Source of the DNA: Tulasnella sp. 424
Taxonomy: Eukaryota; Basidiomycota; Agaricomycetes; Cantharellales; Tulasnellaceae
DNA: 64,000 bases
Assembly: GCA_019633425.1 (NCBI GenBank)
Contig: WSUB01000089.1
Coordinates: 1-64,000, forward strand
Direction of reading: 5' to 3'
Shown here: one piece after another, positions 1 through 10,629 of the stretch
Layout of the letters: each line of letters opens with the position of its first letter
Numbering within the stretch: position 1 is the stretch's first letter
Position numbers and translations under genes: made by a program
Notes under the pieces: model-generated
What the model was told of the DNA's origin: nothing
The model's input: the letters and a program-made list of their open reading frames with translations, nothing else
Databases searched by the model: none

Positions 1-108
1 TCTTTTCTCTCTACCTTCTCTTTCTCGATATCTCGTCCCCTGCTTTCCTCATCCCCCGGTTATCTCGCTATGTTGTTGATCATCGTTCTGGGTTAGGTTG
101 TACGATCT
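1..108 (+). repeat. 3' flank of a lost or off-window histone H1 copy
   Basis: The first ~110 bases match, with a few substitutions and small indels, the sequence that follows the H1 stop codon at about 4870-4981. Both contain a pyrimidine-rich stretch, then a TCGATATCTCG core, then the segment leading into the end of the convergent F-box gene. The window therefore opens inside the downstream flank of another H1-F-box unit, about 4.87 kb before the intact one. Whether an H1 coding region survives to the left cannot be seen. Confidence 0.7.
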
Positions 109-2071
109 TCATTGTACTACTAACACCCCTGGTGCACCCTCGTCGAGAGCGATGTGTACATCTTGTATCGTTTCTTTTATGCTATGACATACGCTATGAT
201 TTCTCTTTTTCCTAAAGCGAGTCTGATACACTCGATATTCCTGCTCGAATGGTGTGGCCTGGAAATCGTTACAAAAGCGAGCTTGGGAGCCTAGGCCACA
301 CCACTCGCGTTTTCCTTGTGCTGGGGGGATTGCTTGTAAACTCCGTTGGACGATCACGCTGGGAGGGAAACACTTCAATATTTGGCAGCCGGCCCATGCC
401 CGAGGAGTGAAACGCGTACCGTGTGGATCATCGGTCCAGTTGAGTTGTTCGGCGACTCTTGATAACCTTTCCCTTGCAGCTTTATCCAGTCCCTTTGAAG
501 GTAGCGAGATGGACCGCAATGCCACAACTCGGGACCCAGGTTCCGCGGCTTCACACAACCGCGACTTGGCGACTTCGACGAGCTGCATCCAAGGGGCACC
601 GATCCTCGTCTCCTCGATGATGAGTTCAGATAGATTTACGAATCCTGACTCTGCATAGTCGATGAACTCTGCGAAGTGGGTTCCGTAGATGCTCGCTCTT
701 GTAGTAGAGGGAAGGAGGCCATCCACCGTCTCTACTATCGATATGTAATCCTCGCAAGGGAAAGCGGAGCCATCCACCCCCTTCCGTCCTATTCGAAGAT
801 GAACGGATATGCTGGAGGCTCGGATCGCCTCACCCAGCTGGTGCAGCACTTGCTCGACGAAGCCCTTTATGTGCATGTGGCCACCCAACGTTTCCGAATC
901 GACTGTGATCTCCATCCTTCCTGCTCCATCCCGTCCGTAGCCGAGGACAATCGATACCTTCCATGGTGTGATTTGGATATCGATGCCAAGTGGAACCACT
1001 TGAGTGAATCGTGCGTACAGTATGCTCAAGACGGCCCGGGTGTTTAGTGAACCCGGTCTGTGGAGAACGTGCATCCTAATGTTGAGTGCGCAGTCGTGGG
1101 GGAATCTGATTGCTGCTGCAAAGAACTTGAAGGCTCCTTCGCTGAAGACTTGATCGAAAGTAATGCTTCGGAGGCGGCTTAGTAGAATTGGACTTGAGGG
1201 GATTGTCAACGCTTCCGCTGATGCCACAAATTGATGTCCAAGGTTACAGAATTTGAGCACCTCAATCTCCGGAGATGCGTTAAGAGCTTGTATAACCATA
1301 TCGAGTTCCAACTGACTTGTTTGCCTTGCGGGGAAACGAATCGCATCCACGGTAAGATGTTTCAGACGAGGTATGATCGGACGAACGATATTCCATTCGT
1401 TAGGAGTGATTGTAACTGTATGAAGAAGTGGCGCTTGACCTCCAAATAAGTGAATGGCGGTTGTCGGTGTGGCGTTAGATCCGGCGATAGATAGCTTTTG
1501 GAGTTGGGGAGCCGGAACTTGTAACAGATCACACAGTATCGCCTCGTTGACGCCAACCCAGCTGATATTCAAAGTGATCCACCGATGCGCGCACGACTTG
1601 ATAACCGTGATGTACGCCCGGATGTCTTGATTCGATACAGGGGTTATCTCCACGTGCATTGGGACAGCCCGGCTTCGTTTCAGCACCGCCGAAACAAGTC
1701 CTGGACCGAGTCGATTCGTCAACACGTCCCAGAAGCGCGGATATGAGTTGATCCTATCCGCCCATAGGACACACACGAGTTTGAGTTCCCCAATGTGGGT
1801 GTACACTTCCTCGGGGTTAGAGTCGGGACGGTGGTCAGCTAGGACCAGGGCGATAAAGTGTATGAAGATTTCAATCGGAAGTCGGTGTATGAAGAGGGAG
1901 CCATTGCTAGCCCTCCGTTGGCTGGTGTCCGGTTCCGTTGTCTGAGAGACAAGGGAGTCTGGCAAGGTGGCTTCACGAGGCAGCGATTCTGTCCTGAGGG
2001 GCAGTAGAGAGTTAGCAAAAGCCACACTATTGTGACGGATTGAGTACCGACCCGTCTATTGTTGTTAGCAT
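109..2071 (-). CDS. F-box protein, tandem copy 1
   Basis: This is predicted to be a substrate adaptor of an SCF-type ubiquitin ligase; the target is unknown. A 20-nt first exon (2071-2052, encoding MLATIDG) is followed by a 58-nt intron (2051-1994, GTCGGT...CTCAG). One long exon then runs to a stop at 109-111, giving about 634 aa. The F-box helix (LPIEIFIHFIALVLAD) lies near residue 40. After it come an LKLVCVLWADRINSYPRFW segment and degenerate leucine-rich repeats, as in many Agaricomycete F-box proteins. The start was chosen because the micro-exon with its ATG is conserved in all three copies, while the long exon has no ATG of its own before the F-box. The last ~95 residues read through a position where copy 2 has TGA. 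The gene is convergent with the H1 copy to its left. Confidence 0.8.
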
Positions 2072-3196
2072 GGCGCCAGATGACTGCCCAGGGCGAGCAG
2101 ATATGGGGCTCTGGATTCGGACCCTACTTTGTAAAAACCCATGCAATGATATGGTCGGTGGATGAATAGAAATAAGATCTGAAATAAGGACGACCCACGT
2201 TGTATCAGATTTGGGCGACAATGACCCCATCTTGGTAAAAGGCTGTTGTCCCGCACAGCGCTAATCTGTGGTGGATGGACGCGACCTACTCCCTCCTCAA
2301 CCGTGGGATGAAGTCACCACTCTCCCTCTGTAACATAAGTTTACCTCCATACAACGCCCTCTATTTGATGTCTCTGGCGTAACGAACTCTAAAGGGTATA
2401 TAGAATGCTAGAGAACGATGGCTTCGGATATACCCGTCAATAAGTTCAAGAGTTCACAGGATTTGATACGTACCGCCAAGCCCCATCCATCGGCTTTGTT
2501 TTGTAGTGCAGGTATCTCGAAGGCAATAGAGAAGAAGTACTTTCAGGCAAGTCCTGAAGAATTAAAACGCCAAAATGGGGAATGGAATGAAGGATCCCAT
2601 TTGATTTCGTTCTCCATTTCTGGACGAAGTACGTTAGGCGGGGTGGTTTATCTAGCCTCCGGTATTCGTCCAGCCTGTGCCGTTGAAGGAGGAAGAGGCG
2701 AGACGGAGAGCAGCGTATTTTTCTCAATATTATGATGGTAGTAGGCGATGTCTGACTTTGTGGTTGATCCTTTTGGGATAGCTAATTCGTCGCTGTTCGT
2801 CGCTTCAAATAAGACCTACGTTGATATTTACGACCCACAACTAGCTTTTTTCTTTCTGATGTTTACAAGTGCGGGAGCTCCTTGAGTGTCAAACTGACTA
2901 CGACTGAGACCGACAACGAGAACGGGTCGAAGGCCCCAACGTGCTCATGAACTGTGTCAGGAACCAGGCATCCAGGTAAACAGAAACACGTGACGCCGAG
3001 GCTGTCGTTCCAGACTTTCCTCCCTCCCTCCCACCACCACACTCCCCCTCCTGGTTCTCCCCCTTCAAGGTCACTTGCTATCTCAAGTTAAGCCCCTCCA
3101 GCAACATCTTAACCTCCTGAAGCTGTACAGCTCTTCCACAAACCTCTTTTTGTCTTCTTGTTTTTCTTTTTGTTTGCTAAACTCCTCGTCTGAACC
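2072..3196 (+). promoter_or_regulatory. Divergent F-box 1 / H1 promoter, part of the repeated unit
   Basis: No gene is supported here; short open frames at 2418-2735 are not conserved as protein. Positions ~2140-3020 match ~9480-10330, and the first part also matches 12440-12790, so this is the intergenic segment of the tandem unit. It lies upstream of F-box 1 on the minus strand and of H1 on the plus strand. A CACGTGAC element at ~2990 is kept in the second copy near 10320. A pyrimidine-rich stretch (~3015-3190) directly precedes the H1 start. Confidence 0.6.
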
Positions 3197-4713
3197 ATGA
3201 CCACCGCCGCCGCTTCCAAGAAGTCCTCTTCCAAGCCTGCTGCGAAGAACGTTCAACTCCCTGCTTATCGCGATCTCATTCGTGAATGCATCGTCGATAC
3301 TGCGTCTCGAGATGGTGTTAGTCGCGTTGCGATCAGGAAGTATGTTGAGGACAAGTACAAGATCGAGGTCAGTGCCGATTATCCGCTTCACCTCCTTCCC
3401 CCCCCCCCCCGGACGCCTTTCCGCTCTGGTCCCCCACCAACACGGTGCTAAGATGCTATGGATATACAGGTCACCCCTACCATTATCTCTCACCTCAATG
3501 GCGCGATCACAAGGGGAGCAGAGAAGGGCGAATTCGTCTTGCCAAAGGGGTGAGTACACAGCGGGAGGTTCGAGGGCATTCCGAATGCCAACTCCACCCC
3601 CTCCCAACTTTCACCGGCTATCGACAACACCCGACTAACCTTGATCACTTTCTTCTCTGTAGAACGTCGGGAAAGGTGAAGCTCGCACCGAAGAGCAAGT
3701 CTTCCAAGGAAGTAAGGTCTTGTCCTCGATCGACTGTCCGTTCGGGAGGGGCTAACGTGGGGTGGCACGATTTCCGCTGCACTCTTCCTTTCTAGAATGT
3801 GGCTCCCACCAAGGCTGCTTCTACAAAGAAACCTGCAGCTAAGAGTGCTACTACTGCGAAGAAGCCTGCCGCTTCCAAGGTGATTGTGCAAACGTTTGTT
3901 TCGCTCCGCTTCTCCACTGACGCTTACTCCACACGTGTAGGCAAAGGCTACAACTGCCAGGACCGCTACTACGAAGAGGGTATGACCTATTCTATTCCTG
4001 TCGGGATGAACAACATTTATCCGACGTCGTCTGCTTTGATAGGCCGCTGCCACCAAGCCCAAGGCTGCCGCTACCACCAAGGCCACCACCACAACCAGGA
4101 CCAGGGGTGCCGCTCCAGCAAAGGAGAAAGCTCCTGCCAAGACCAAGTCCACTGCTGTTGCGAAGAAGGTACGGAATGAGCCCGTCTGCCTTGCCCGAGT
4201 GAATTTGAGCTCACACACATGCTTGTTGTAGACCGCTGCCGCAGCTGATAAGAAGAAGAAGCCATCCACTGCTGCAAAGACCGCTAAAGTGAAGGAGGCA
4301 GCGAAGAAGGCAGAGAAGAGGGCCGAAACCAAGTCCAAGGCTAAGAGCGTTGTACGTTTTTGGGTTCCCGACACTATGTTGGCTTGCTTCTCATCACCAT
4401 CAACCACCCACAGAGCCCAGTCAAGGAAGAACCTGCCGCTGCCCCCGCATCTGCAGCAAAGGCACCTGCCTCCAAGGCTAAGGCACCTTCGTCAAGTGCT
4501 CCCAAAGCGCCAGCTTCGACCAAGACTCCCGCTTCGACGAAGAAGCCTGCCTCGAAGGCCAAAGCACCTGCATCTAAAGCAAAGGAACCCACTTCCAAAG
4601 CAAAGGAACCTGCCTCCCAAGCTAAGGAACCCGCCTCCAAAGCCAAGGCCCCCGCTTCCAAGGCTAAAGCCCCAGCCTCGAAGAAACCTGCTTCCAAAGC
4701 TACCAAGGCCTAA
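3197..4713 (+). CDS. Linker histone H1
   Basis: This is a linker histone that binds nucleosomal and linker DNA. Eight exons join in phase: 3197-3367, 3470-3549, 3663-3711, 3796-3879, 3941-3979, 4043-4168, 4232-4351 and 4414-4713, giving 322 aa. The winged-helix H15 domain spans about residues 20-85, with YRDLIRECIVDTASRDGVSR followed by IRKYVEDKYK and, across the first intron, SHLNGAITRGAEKGEFVLPKG. The rest is a long Lys/Ala/Pro/Thr-rich tail, which ends in repeats of an ASKAKAP/ASKAKEP heptad in the last exon. Seven introns are many for a histone gene. It is convergent with F-box 2, whose stop lies ~490 bp downstream. The antisense frames inside the tail are artefacts of its repetitive codons. 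Confidence 0.93.
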
Positions 4714-4981
4714 GTGCACTTGGACGTCGTCGTCCGATCTGGTTTGCGCGATGTACAATACCCCTTTCACTAGACGGCATTCTGGATTGGGCTCGACCTG
4801 GTATGGTGATTATGATCTGCTCCGGGTTTTGCGCTTTAGTTCTCGTTCTCTATCAGCTTTACCATTATTTCTTCTTTTCTCTCTTTTCTCTTTCTCGATA
4901 TCTCGTCTCCTGCTTTCCTCCTCCTTGCTCGGTTAGCTCGCTATGTTGTTGATCATCGTTCTGGGTTGGGCTGTACGATCA

Positions 4982-5206
4982 TCATTGTACTACTAGCACC
5001 CCTGGTGCACCCTCGTCGAGCACGATGTGTACATCTTGTAACGTTTTTTTTATGCTATGGCATACGCTATGATTTCTTTTTTTCCTGACGCGAGTCCGAT
5101 ACACTCGATATTCCTGCTCGAAAAGTGTGGCCCTGAAAGCGTTACCAAAGCGAGCTCGGCTGTTCAGCGGGCTGGGAGGGAAACCCTTCAATACTTGCCA
5201 GCCGGC
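4982..5206 (-). other. Untranslated in-frame tail behind F-box 2
   Basis: Directly after the TGA of F-box 2 (5207-5209) the same frame stays open to 4982. It encodes a stretch resembling the last ~75 residues of F-box 1, including FEQEYRVY, RKKRNHSVCHSIK and the terminal LDEGAPGVLVVQ. Copy 1 has TGG where copy 2 has TGA. This is either an ancestral C-terminal extension lost here by one nonsense change, or non-coding sequence that copy 1 happens to read into. Confidence 0.5.
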
Positions 5207-6882
5207 TCATGCCCAAAGAGTGAAACGCGTACCGTTTGGATCATTGGTCCAGTTGACTTGTCCAACGACTCTTGATAACTCCTCCCTGGCTGCTTCATCC
5301 AGTCCCTTGGAAGGTAGCGTGATGGACTTCAATGCCGCAACTCGGGACCCAGGATCTGCGGCTTGACCCGACCGCGACTTGGCGAGTTCGACGAGCTGCT
5401 CCCAAGGGGCAACGATACTCTTCTCCTCTATGATGAGTTCCGATAGATGTATGAATCCTGACTTTGCATGGTCGATGAAGTCTGTGTAGCTGGGTCCGAA
5501 GATGCTTGCTCTTGTAGTAGAGGGAAGGAGGCCATCCACCGTCTCTACGACCGAATTGTAAGATTCGATAGTCTCCCTAGGGAACACAGTGCTATCCAAT
5601 GGCGGCCATCCCATTCGAAGATGAACGGATATGCTGGAGACTCGGATCGCTTCACCGAGCTGGCTCAGCACCTCCTCGATGAAGCCCTTGATGCTTGTAA
5701 GCCCCATGTCGGAACAATAGAGTGTGATTTCCATCCTTCCTACTCCATTCCGTTTGTAGCTGATGGTAATCAATATATTCCATGCTGTGTATCGGATATC
5801 GATGTCAAGTGGGGCCACTTGAGACAATCGTGCGGACAGTATGCTGAAGAAGGGGTTTAGTGAACCCGGACGGCGGGTAACGAGCATGTGCATTTTGATC
5901 TCGCAGTCGCTGGGGAAGCTGATTGCTGTAAGGAACCTGAAGGCTATTGCGCTGTAGGTTTGGGGGAAAGTGATGCTTCGGAGGCGGCTGAGTAGAATTG
6001 GTCTCGAGGGGATCGTGAACGCTTCCGCTGATGCCGCAAATTGAGACTTCAGGAGAAAGAATGTGAGGACCTCAATCTCCGGGGATTCGGTAAGAGCTTT
6101 CATAATTATATCGAATGTCAAATGACTCGTTGGCCCTCCGCGGAAACGAGTCTCGTCCACAACCAGATGCTTCAGACGAGGTATGATCGGACGAATGATG
6201 TTCCATTCGTTAGGAGCAATTTTGACTGTATGCAGAAGGGGTGCTTGACCTCCAAATAAGTGAATGGCGGTTAAGGGTGTGTTACTAGATCCAGCGATAG
6301 ATAGCTTTTGGAGCTGGGGTGCCGGAACTTGTAGCACCTCACGCAGTACCGCCTCGTTGATACCCACCCAGCGGATATTCAAAGTATTCCACCGATGAGC
6401 GCACGACTTGATAGCTGTGATGTATGCTTGGATGTCTTGGTCCCGTGTAGCGGCGATCTCCACGCACAGTGGGACGGTCCGGCTTCGTTTCAACACCGCC
6501 GAAACATGCCCTGGACCGAGTCGATTCGTCAACACGTCCCAAAACCCCGGATAGGAGTTGATCCTGTCTGCCCATAGGACACACACGAGTTTGAGTCGCG
6601 CAATGTAGGTGTACACTTCCCCCGGGTTATAGTGGGGACGGTGGCCAGCTAGGACCAGGGTGATAAAGTGTAGGAAGATTTCAGTCGGAAGTCGGTGGAT
6701 GAAGAGGGAGTCATTGCTAGCCCTCCGTTCGCTGGTGTCCGGTTCCGTCGTCTGAGAGACGAGGGAGTGTGACAAGGTGGCTTCACGAGGCAGCGATTCT
6801 GTCCTGAGGAGCAGTAGAGAGTTAGCAAAAATACAATATATCGTGACGGATCGAGTACCTACCCGTCTATCGTTGCTAGCAT
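5207..6882 (-). CDS. F-box protein, tandem copy 2
   Basis: This is a paralogue of F-box 1 and F-box 3 and a predicted SCF substrate adaptor. Exon 1 (6882-6863, MLATIDG) is joined in phase to exon 2 (6803-5207) across a 59-nt intron starting GTAGGT, giving about 538 aa. The F-box (LPTEIFLHFITLVLAG) and the LKLVCVLWADRINSYPGFW block are intact, followed by degenerate LRR-like sequence to a TGA after GTRFTLWA. Its 5' side differs from its sisters: instead of the shared promoter, the ATG is abutted in frame by the last codons of a degenerate eIF4B gene on the same strand. It may therefore lack its own promoter or be expressed from the eIF4B promoter. No internal stop or frameshift was seen. Confidence 0.78.
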
Positions 6883-8719
6883 TCTCCAACCTCCATCCCT
6901 TTCAGGACCCCCTCCTCTGTTGAAAAATCGGCTACGTTCGTTGGTATGAGGGGGACGGTCTGAATCGTCAGTTCGGCGTTCCTTTGGCTTGCTACCACGT
7001 TCGCAGTGTAGTTTTTCTTCGATCTCCTTCTCTCTGGCAGCAACATCAACAGGTTTAGCGGCTCCAAATGGATTGGAACGGGAGCCGCCGTTGGGAGTAG
7101 CAGCTTTTGGCGAACCGACGGGTGACGTTGCCGTCGACTGGCTGGAAGTACGAGGGAAGAGTTCCAGCTTGCGTCTTCCTATGTTTGGCGTCGTTGGAAC
7201 GGATTCGCTCGCTTAGAGGCAAAGGGAATCACTACTGGACAGTACTCACACTCGATCGGTCGAAAACTCCAACACCGACTTACGAGATCTGTCGGAGCGA
7301 CCATTTGGAGGGGGAGGACCTCGCCTAGGCCCAGAACGCCAGTCACTCGGTTCATCGTCCGCGGCACGGTTTACTCCATCCCTGCCAAAGAATGAACTCT
7401 TGCCTCGAGCACTGGCAGGAGTCTGCTCCGAGGGCTTGGGGGAGAACTACGAGCCCTTCGACCAAGTCTCTTCCATGTCAGCAGCGTGAGCAGGTCCCTC
7501 GTGCGAGGAGAATCCGGAGGTCTTCCTTGGGCCAGATGAAGGGCGGTCAGTTGGCGGCAACGGTCCACGAGGGTGAGCTGTGGATCTCCAGTCGGAGTTA
7601 CTTTCAGCCTCGCCGGCAGGCAAATATCGAGATGCTGGGGCGCGGGGGCTACTGGGGACAAAACGCGACCCAAAGCCCATTCGCTCACCCCGATTAGCAG
7701 AGGGAGCATCGCTGAAGCGGGAGCCGGCTCCACGGGGAGGACGATCTGGAGGAGGAAGCGGGCCTTCCCGACGCCAGGGAGAAGAAATTTTGTCATCATC
7801 AAACCCGCCACCACGCTCACGTTCCTTCTCTGTGGAATAAGACGTCAGAAGGAAAAGCCTCGTATCAATCTAAGCTTCGGCTCACGAGGCTCGGCGACGC
7901 TAACGCGAACGGTTCGGCCAGACAAGTGCTAATGGACATGACGTATTAGAGAGGGAGTGCCACCTGGACGATGTGTACTCACAGCCCCCGTCTTGGCCAA
8001 ACCATCCTTCAGACCCTGGAGCGTCTCAAATTCAACGTAGCCATATCCTTTGGCCCTGCCTTCCCTATCCTTAATGATTTTAATGCTTTTGAGCTGCTCA
8101 TCAGATGAATCAGTTTTTGTCGTTCCGAAAACTACTCTGAAAGTGTTCTAACGTACTGGGACTTTGAAGAAATCCTCTACATCACGTTCTGAAATATCGA
8201 AGGCAAGGTTGCCAACGAACGCCGTGTACGGCGGTTTTGTGGGTAATGGAAGCTCCTCCCTGGGAGGGTAGCGGCTCTCTGCAGTATAAGATCCACCCGA
8301 TTGAGTCCCTATTCAGGGGGGTCGGAGCGATTCAGAATTCGCACCTCGGAGAGGATAGTCATTATAACCACCACGTCCTTCATAGTCCCTGGCACGCAAT
8401 CCATCTTCGGCTCGGGCTGCAGCTGTTGCCCGCATCATTAACCTGACTACTCGATCGAGTGACTTGGATCGCGAAGCGGGAACTTACGCGCTGTAGGGAG
8501 CTCGAGGCTGTCCATATCGTAGGCACACGCCGGCAAGGCTAGGGAATCGATTCATCAAGACGAAACTCGTCGGGTCCTAAAATGGGTGAAACGCACAAGT
8601 TTCCCGGAGGAAGTCGCTGAGGGCCATTTTCTTCTGCGCTTTTTTCGGAGCTGGAGGGGAAGACCAGTCAGGTCGTCAACAAGGCCCCTATCCGCCATGG
8701 GTGCTCTACGCTTACGCAT
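6883..8719 (-). pseudogene. eIF4B-like translation initiation factor, degenerate and 3'-truncated
   Basis: eIF4B is an RRM protein that stimulates the eIF4A helicase. The frame starts with a 4-nt exon (ATGC, 8719-8716) spliced to 8650, giving MPPKKAQKKMALSDFL and later DMDSLELPTA, the conserved fungal N-terminus. The RRM follows (PPYTAFVGNLAFDISERDV; then IKIIKDREGRAKGYGYVEFE; then LSGRTVRVSVAEPR), and then an Arg/Gly/Pro-rich part with repeated DWRS and a late FGAAKPVDVAAREKEIEEK. Several intron joins keep phase. Two defects are visible. A TAG at 7447-7449 follows EETWSKGS, where related proteins usually have Lys, and the frame then continues. A TGA near 8320 can be avoided only by assuming a 36-nt intron. 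The 3' end runs straight into the ATG of F-box 2. A functional gene with an unusual intron or a sequence error is the alternative. Confidence 0.72.
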
Positions 8720-9480
8720 GATTGTTGCCTTCCACTTATAAGTGTCTTTAAGCGGTGTGTTTTTGTTTAAGGGGTCTCGAGCCGTGGTGAGAGTGTCCTG
8801 GTCAATTTCTCAATTCCCGGCACGGACTTATGCCTAATCGTCGCAGATAGCCGCCGAATGCGAGGCTTTCGCCCAAGCACGTCCGGATGCATTATACTAC
8901 ACTGGTTTGCATAAGTGTTTTCATCCCCGGAAATCGCGTCCCCTGCTTAATTAGGCACCTTAATCACTCCCGAAAAGGGATCCCTAGCGCCTCTTTAGGC
9001 AGGTGGGGCCGGGCGAGGTGATTTTCGAGGGTGAGAACACTGATGCAAACCACTGTAAATAAATGCATTTTTGGGTGATATGGCACAACCGCTTCTCTAG
9101 GATCCGGCGAAGGAGCGTCTGGGGGGCGACAGCCGGCGAACGTGAGGCCTGAGCCTCGCCACCTATTCGATATAGGAATTTTCGATTATCTATGAAATTC
9201 AGGTAATGAGATATTGTAATCTCAAGAAATATGACGTTGGGTTGCCTGCCAATCCTCAGCAACGCCTGTTATCTTCGAGTACTTCCGCGCTCATCCGGAT
9301 CCACCCAATGCCGTGAATGCGACTTCCCGGGTGGAATGGTGTGCACCAATGGCGTTAAGAGCTCATGGTTTGTCCTAGCTCGGTTACTCACCTGTAAGAT
9401 GCTGGATTGGAATAGCCTGACTCGGACGCAGATAACACAGCTTATACGAACCGAGTACACCCAGCGAAGGGCGACAAATA
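8720..9480. other. Intergenic, eIF4B upstream region
   Basis: No convincing gene was found. The part next to 8719 would be the promoter of the eIF4B-like gene. I see no clear TATA box and no match to the other units of the array before ~9440, so this segment probably arrived together with the eIF4B sequence. Confidence 0.5.
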
Positions 9481-10350
9481 CATGGTTGGTGGAAGAATAG
9501 GAATGCGGTTTGAAGTAAGCGTGACCCACTTTGTATGAGATTCGAGCGGCAATGACCCCTTCTCTGCTGTCTTGCACAGCACTAACGTGTGGTGAAAGGA
9601 CTCGGCCGTCTCCTCAACCGTGGGACGAAGCAATCGCATCTCCCTCTGCAACCTGAGGACGCGCAACGCCTTCTTTTGATGTCTCATCCTTAAAGATGTC
9701 CAAAGAACATATATAACACTGGAGAAGGACAACTTCAGATGACAGATATACCCGACTGAGTTGAAGAGCCCACAGGACTCGATACCGCGGCACTACGCCC
9801 GATCCATCGGCTTTGGTTTGTAGCGCAGGTTTCTTGAATGCAGAAGAGAAAAGGCTCGGATAAGTCTTGAGGAATCACGGGGTCAAAACGGACAGTAGAA
9901 TAAAGGACCTTATTTGAATTATTATTTTTGGAGACTTTTTGAAGGAAGTACGTTAGGAGGCGGTTGGTTTATAATCTAGCCTCCGGTGTTCGTCCAGCCT
10001 GTGCCGTTGGAAGAGGAAGAATCGAGACGGAGAGGAGAGCGGCATATTCTGCCCAATATTATGATGGTGACTGGCGATGTCCTACTTTATGGAATCCTTT
10101 TGGGATAGCTAATTCGCCGCTGTCCATCGCTTCAAATACGACCCACGTTAAAATTTACGATCCGCGACCGGATTTTTTCGTTCTGATGTTTACAAGTGAG
10201 GGATCCGGGAACTCATCGAGTGTCAAAACGAATACGACCGAGGCCGACAACGACAACGGGCCGAAGGCGCGCTCCAGCATGCCACACGTGGACCAACTGG
10301 GCATCCAGGTGAACAGAAGCACGTGACGGCGAGGCTAACTCGCTCCGGCA
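9480..10350 (+). repeat. Copy of the F-box/H1 intergenic unit lacking its H1 gene
   Basis: The segment aligns with 2140-3030. Shared blocks include the one around GATAGCTAATTCG, the ACAAGTG / TCGAGTGTCAAA block and the CACGTGAC element followed by GGCGAGGCT. In the intact unit this stretch leads into the H1 5' leader. Here, at about 10350, it jumps to sequence equivalent to the region beyond the H1 3' flank (CTGGTGCACCCTCGTCGAG). About 1.9 kb containing H1 has been deleted, so an orphan H1 promoter now points into the 3' end of F-box 3. Confidence 0.7.
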
Positions 10351-10629
10351 TCGTCTCAATTCTCGTTGTGCCGCTAACACGTCTGGTGCACCCTCGTCGA
10401 GAACAACGTTTATAACTTGTATTGCTTCTTTATGGCATACGTATGTTTCTCTTTCCCTTGACGCGAGTCCGATCACTCGATATTCCCATCCTAATCTGCA
10501 GTAGGAGGCATTTTGTTCCATGCAATCTCAAGCCGTTGGCATCATTCCGAAGGCGGGTTCAGGTGTGCAGGTGGGATAAATCTCTTTACCCTTCCGCAGC
10601 GGAACCCGTGGTGGGAGAGGGGCTTGCTT

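Noticed and set aside
2418..2735. 105-codon frame in the F-box 1/H1 intergenic segment
   Set aside because: The repeated copies near 9750-10000 and 12700 do not keep this reading frame, so the similarity is at the DNA level only.
4374..4706. Antisense 110-codon frame across the H1 tail
   Set aside because: It is the mirror of repeated Ala/Lys/Pro codons and encodes only Ala/Gly/Glu-rich repeats.
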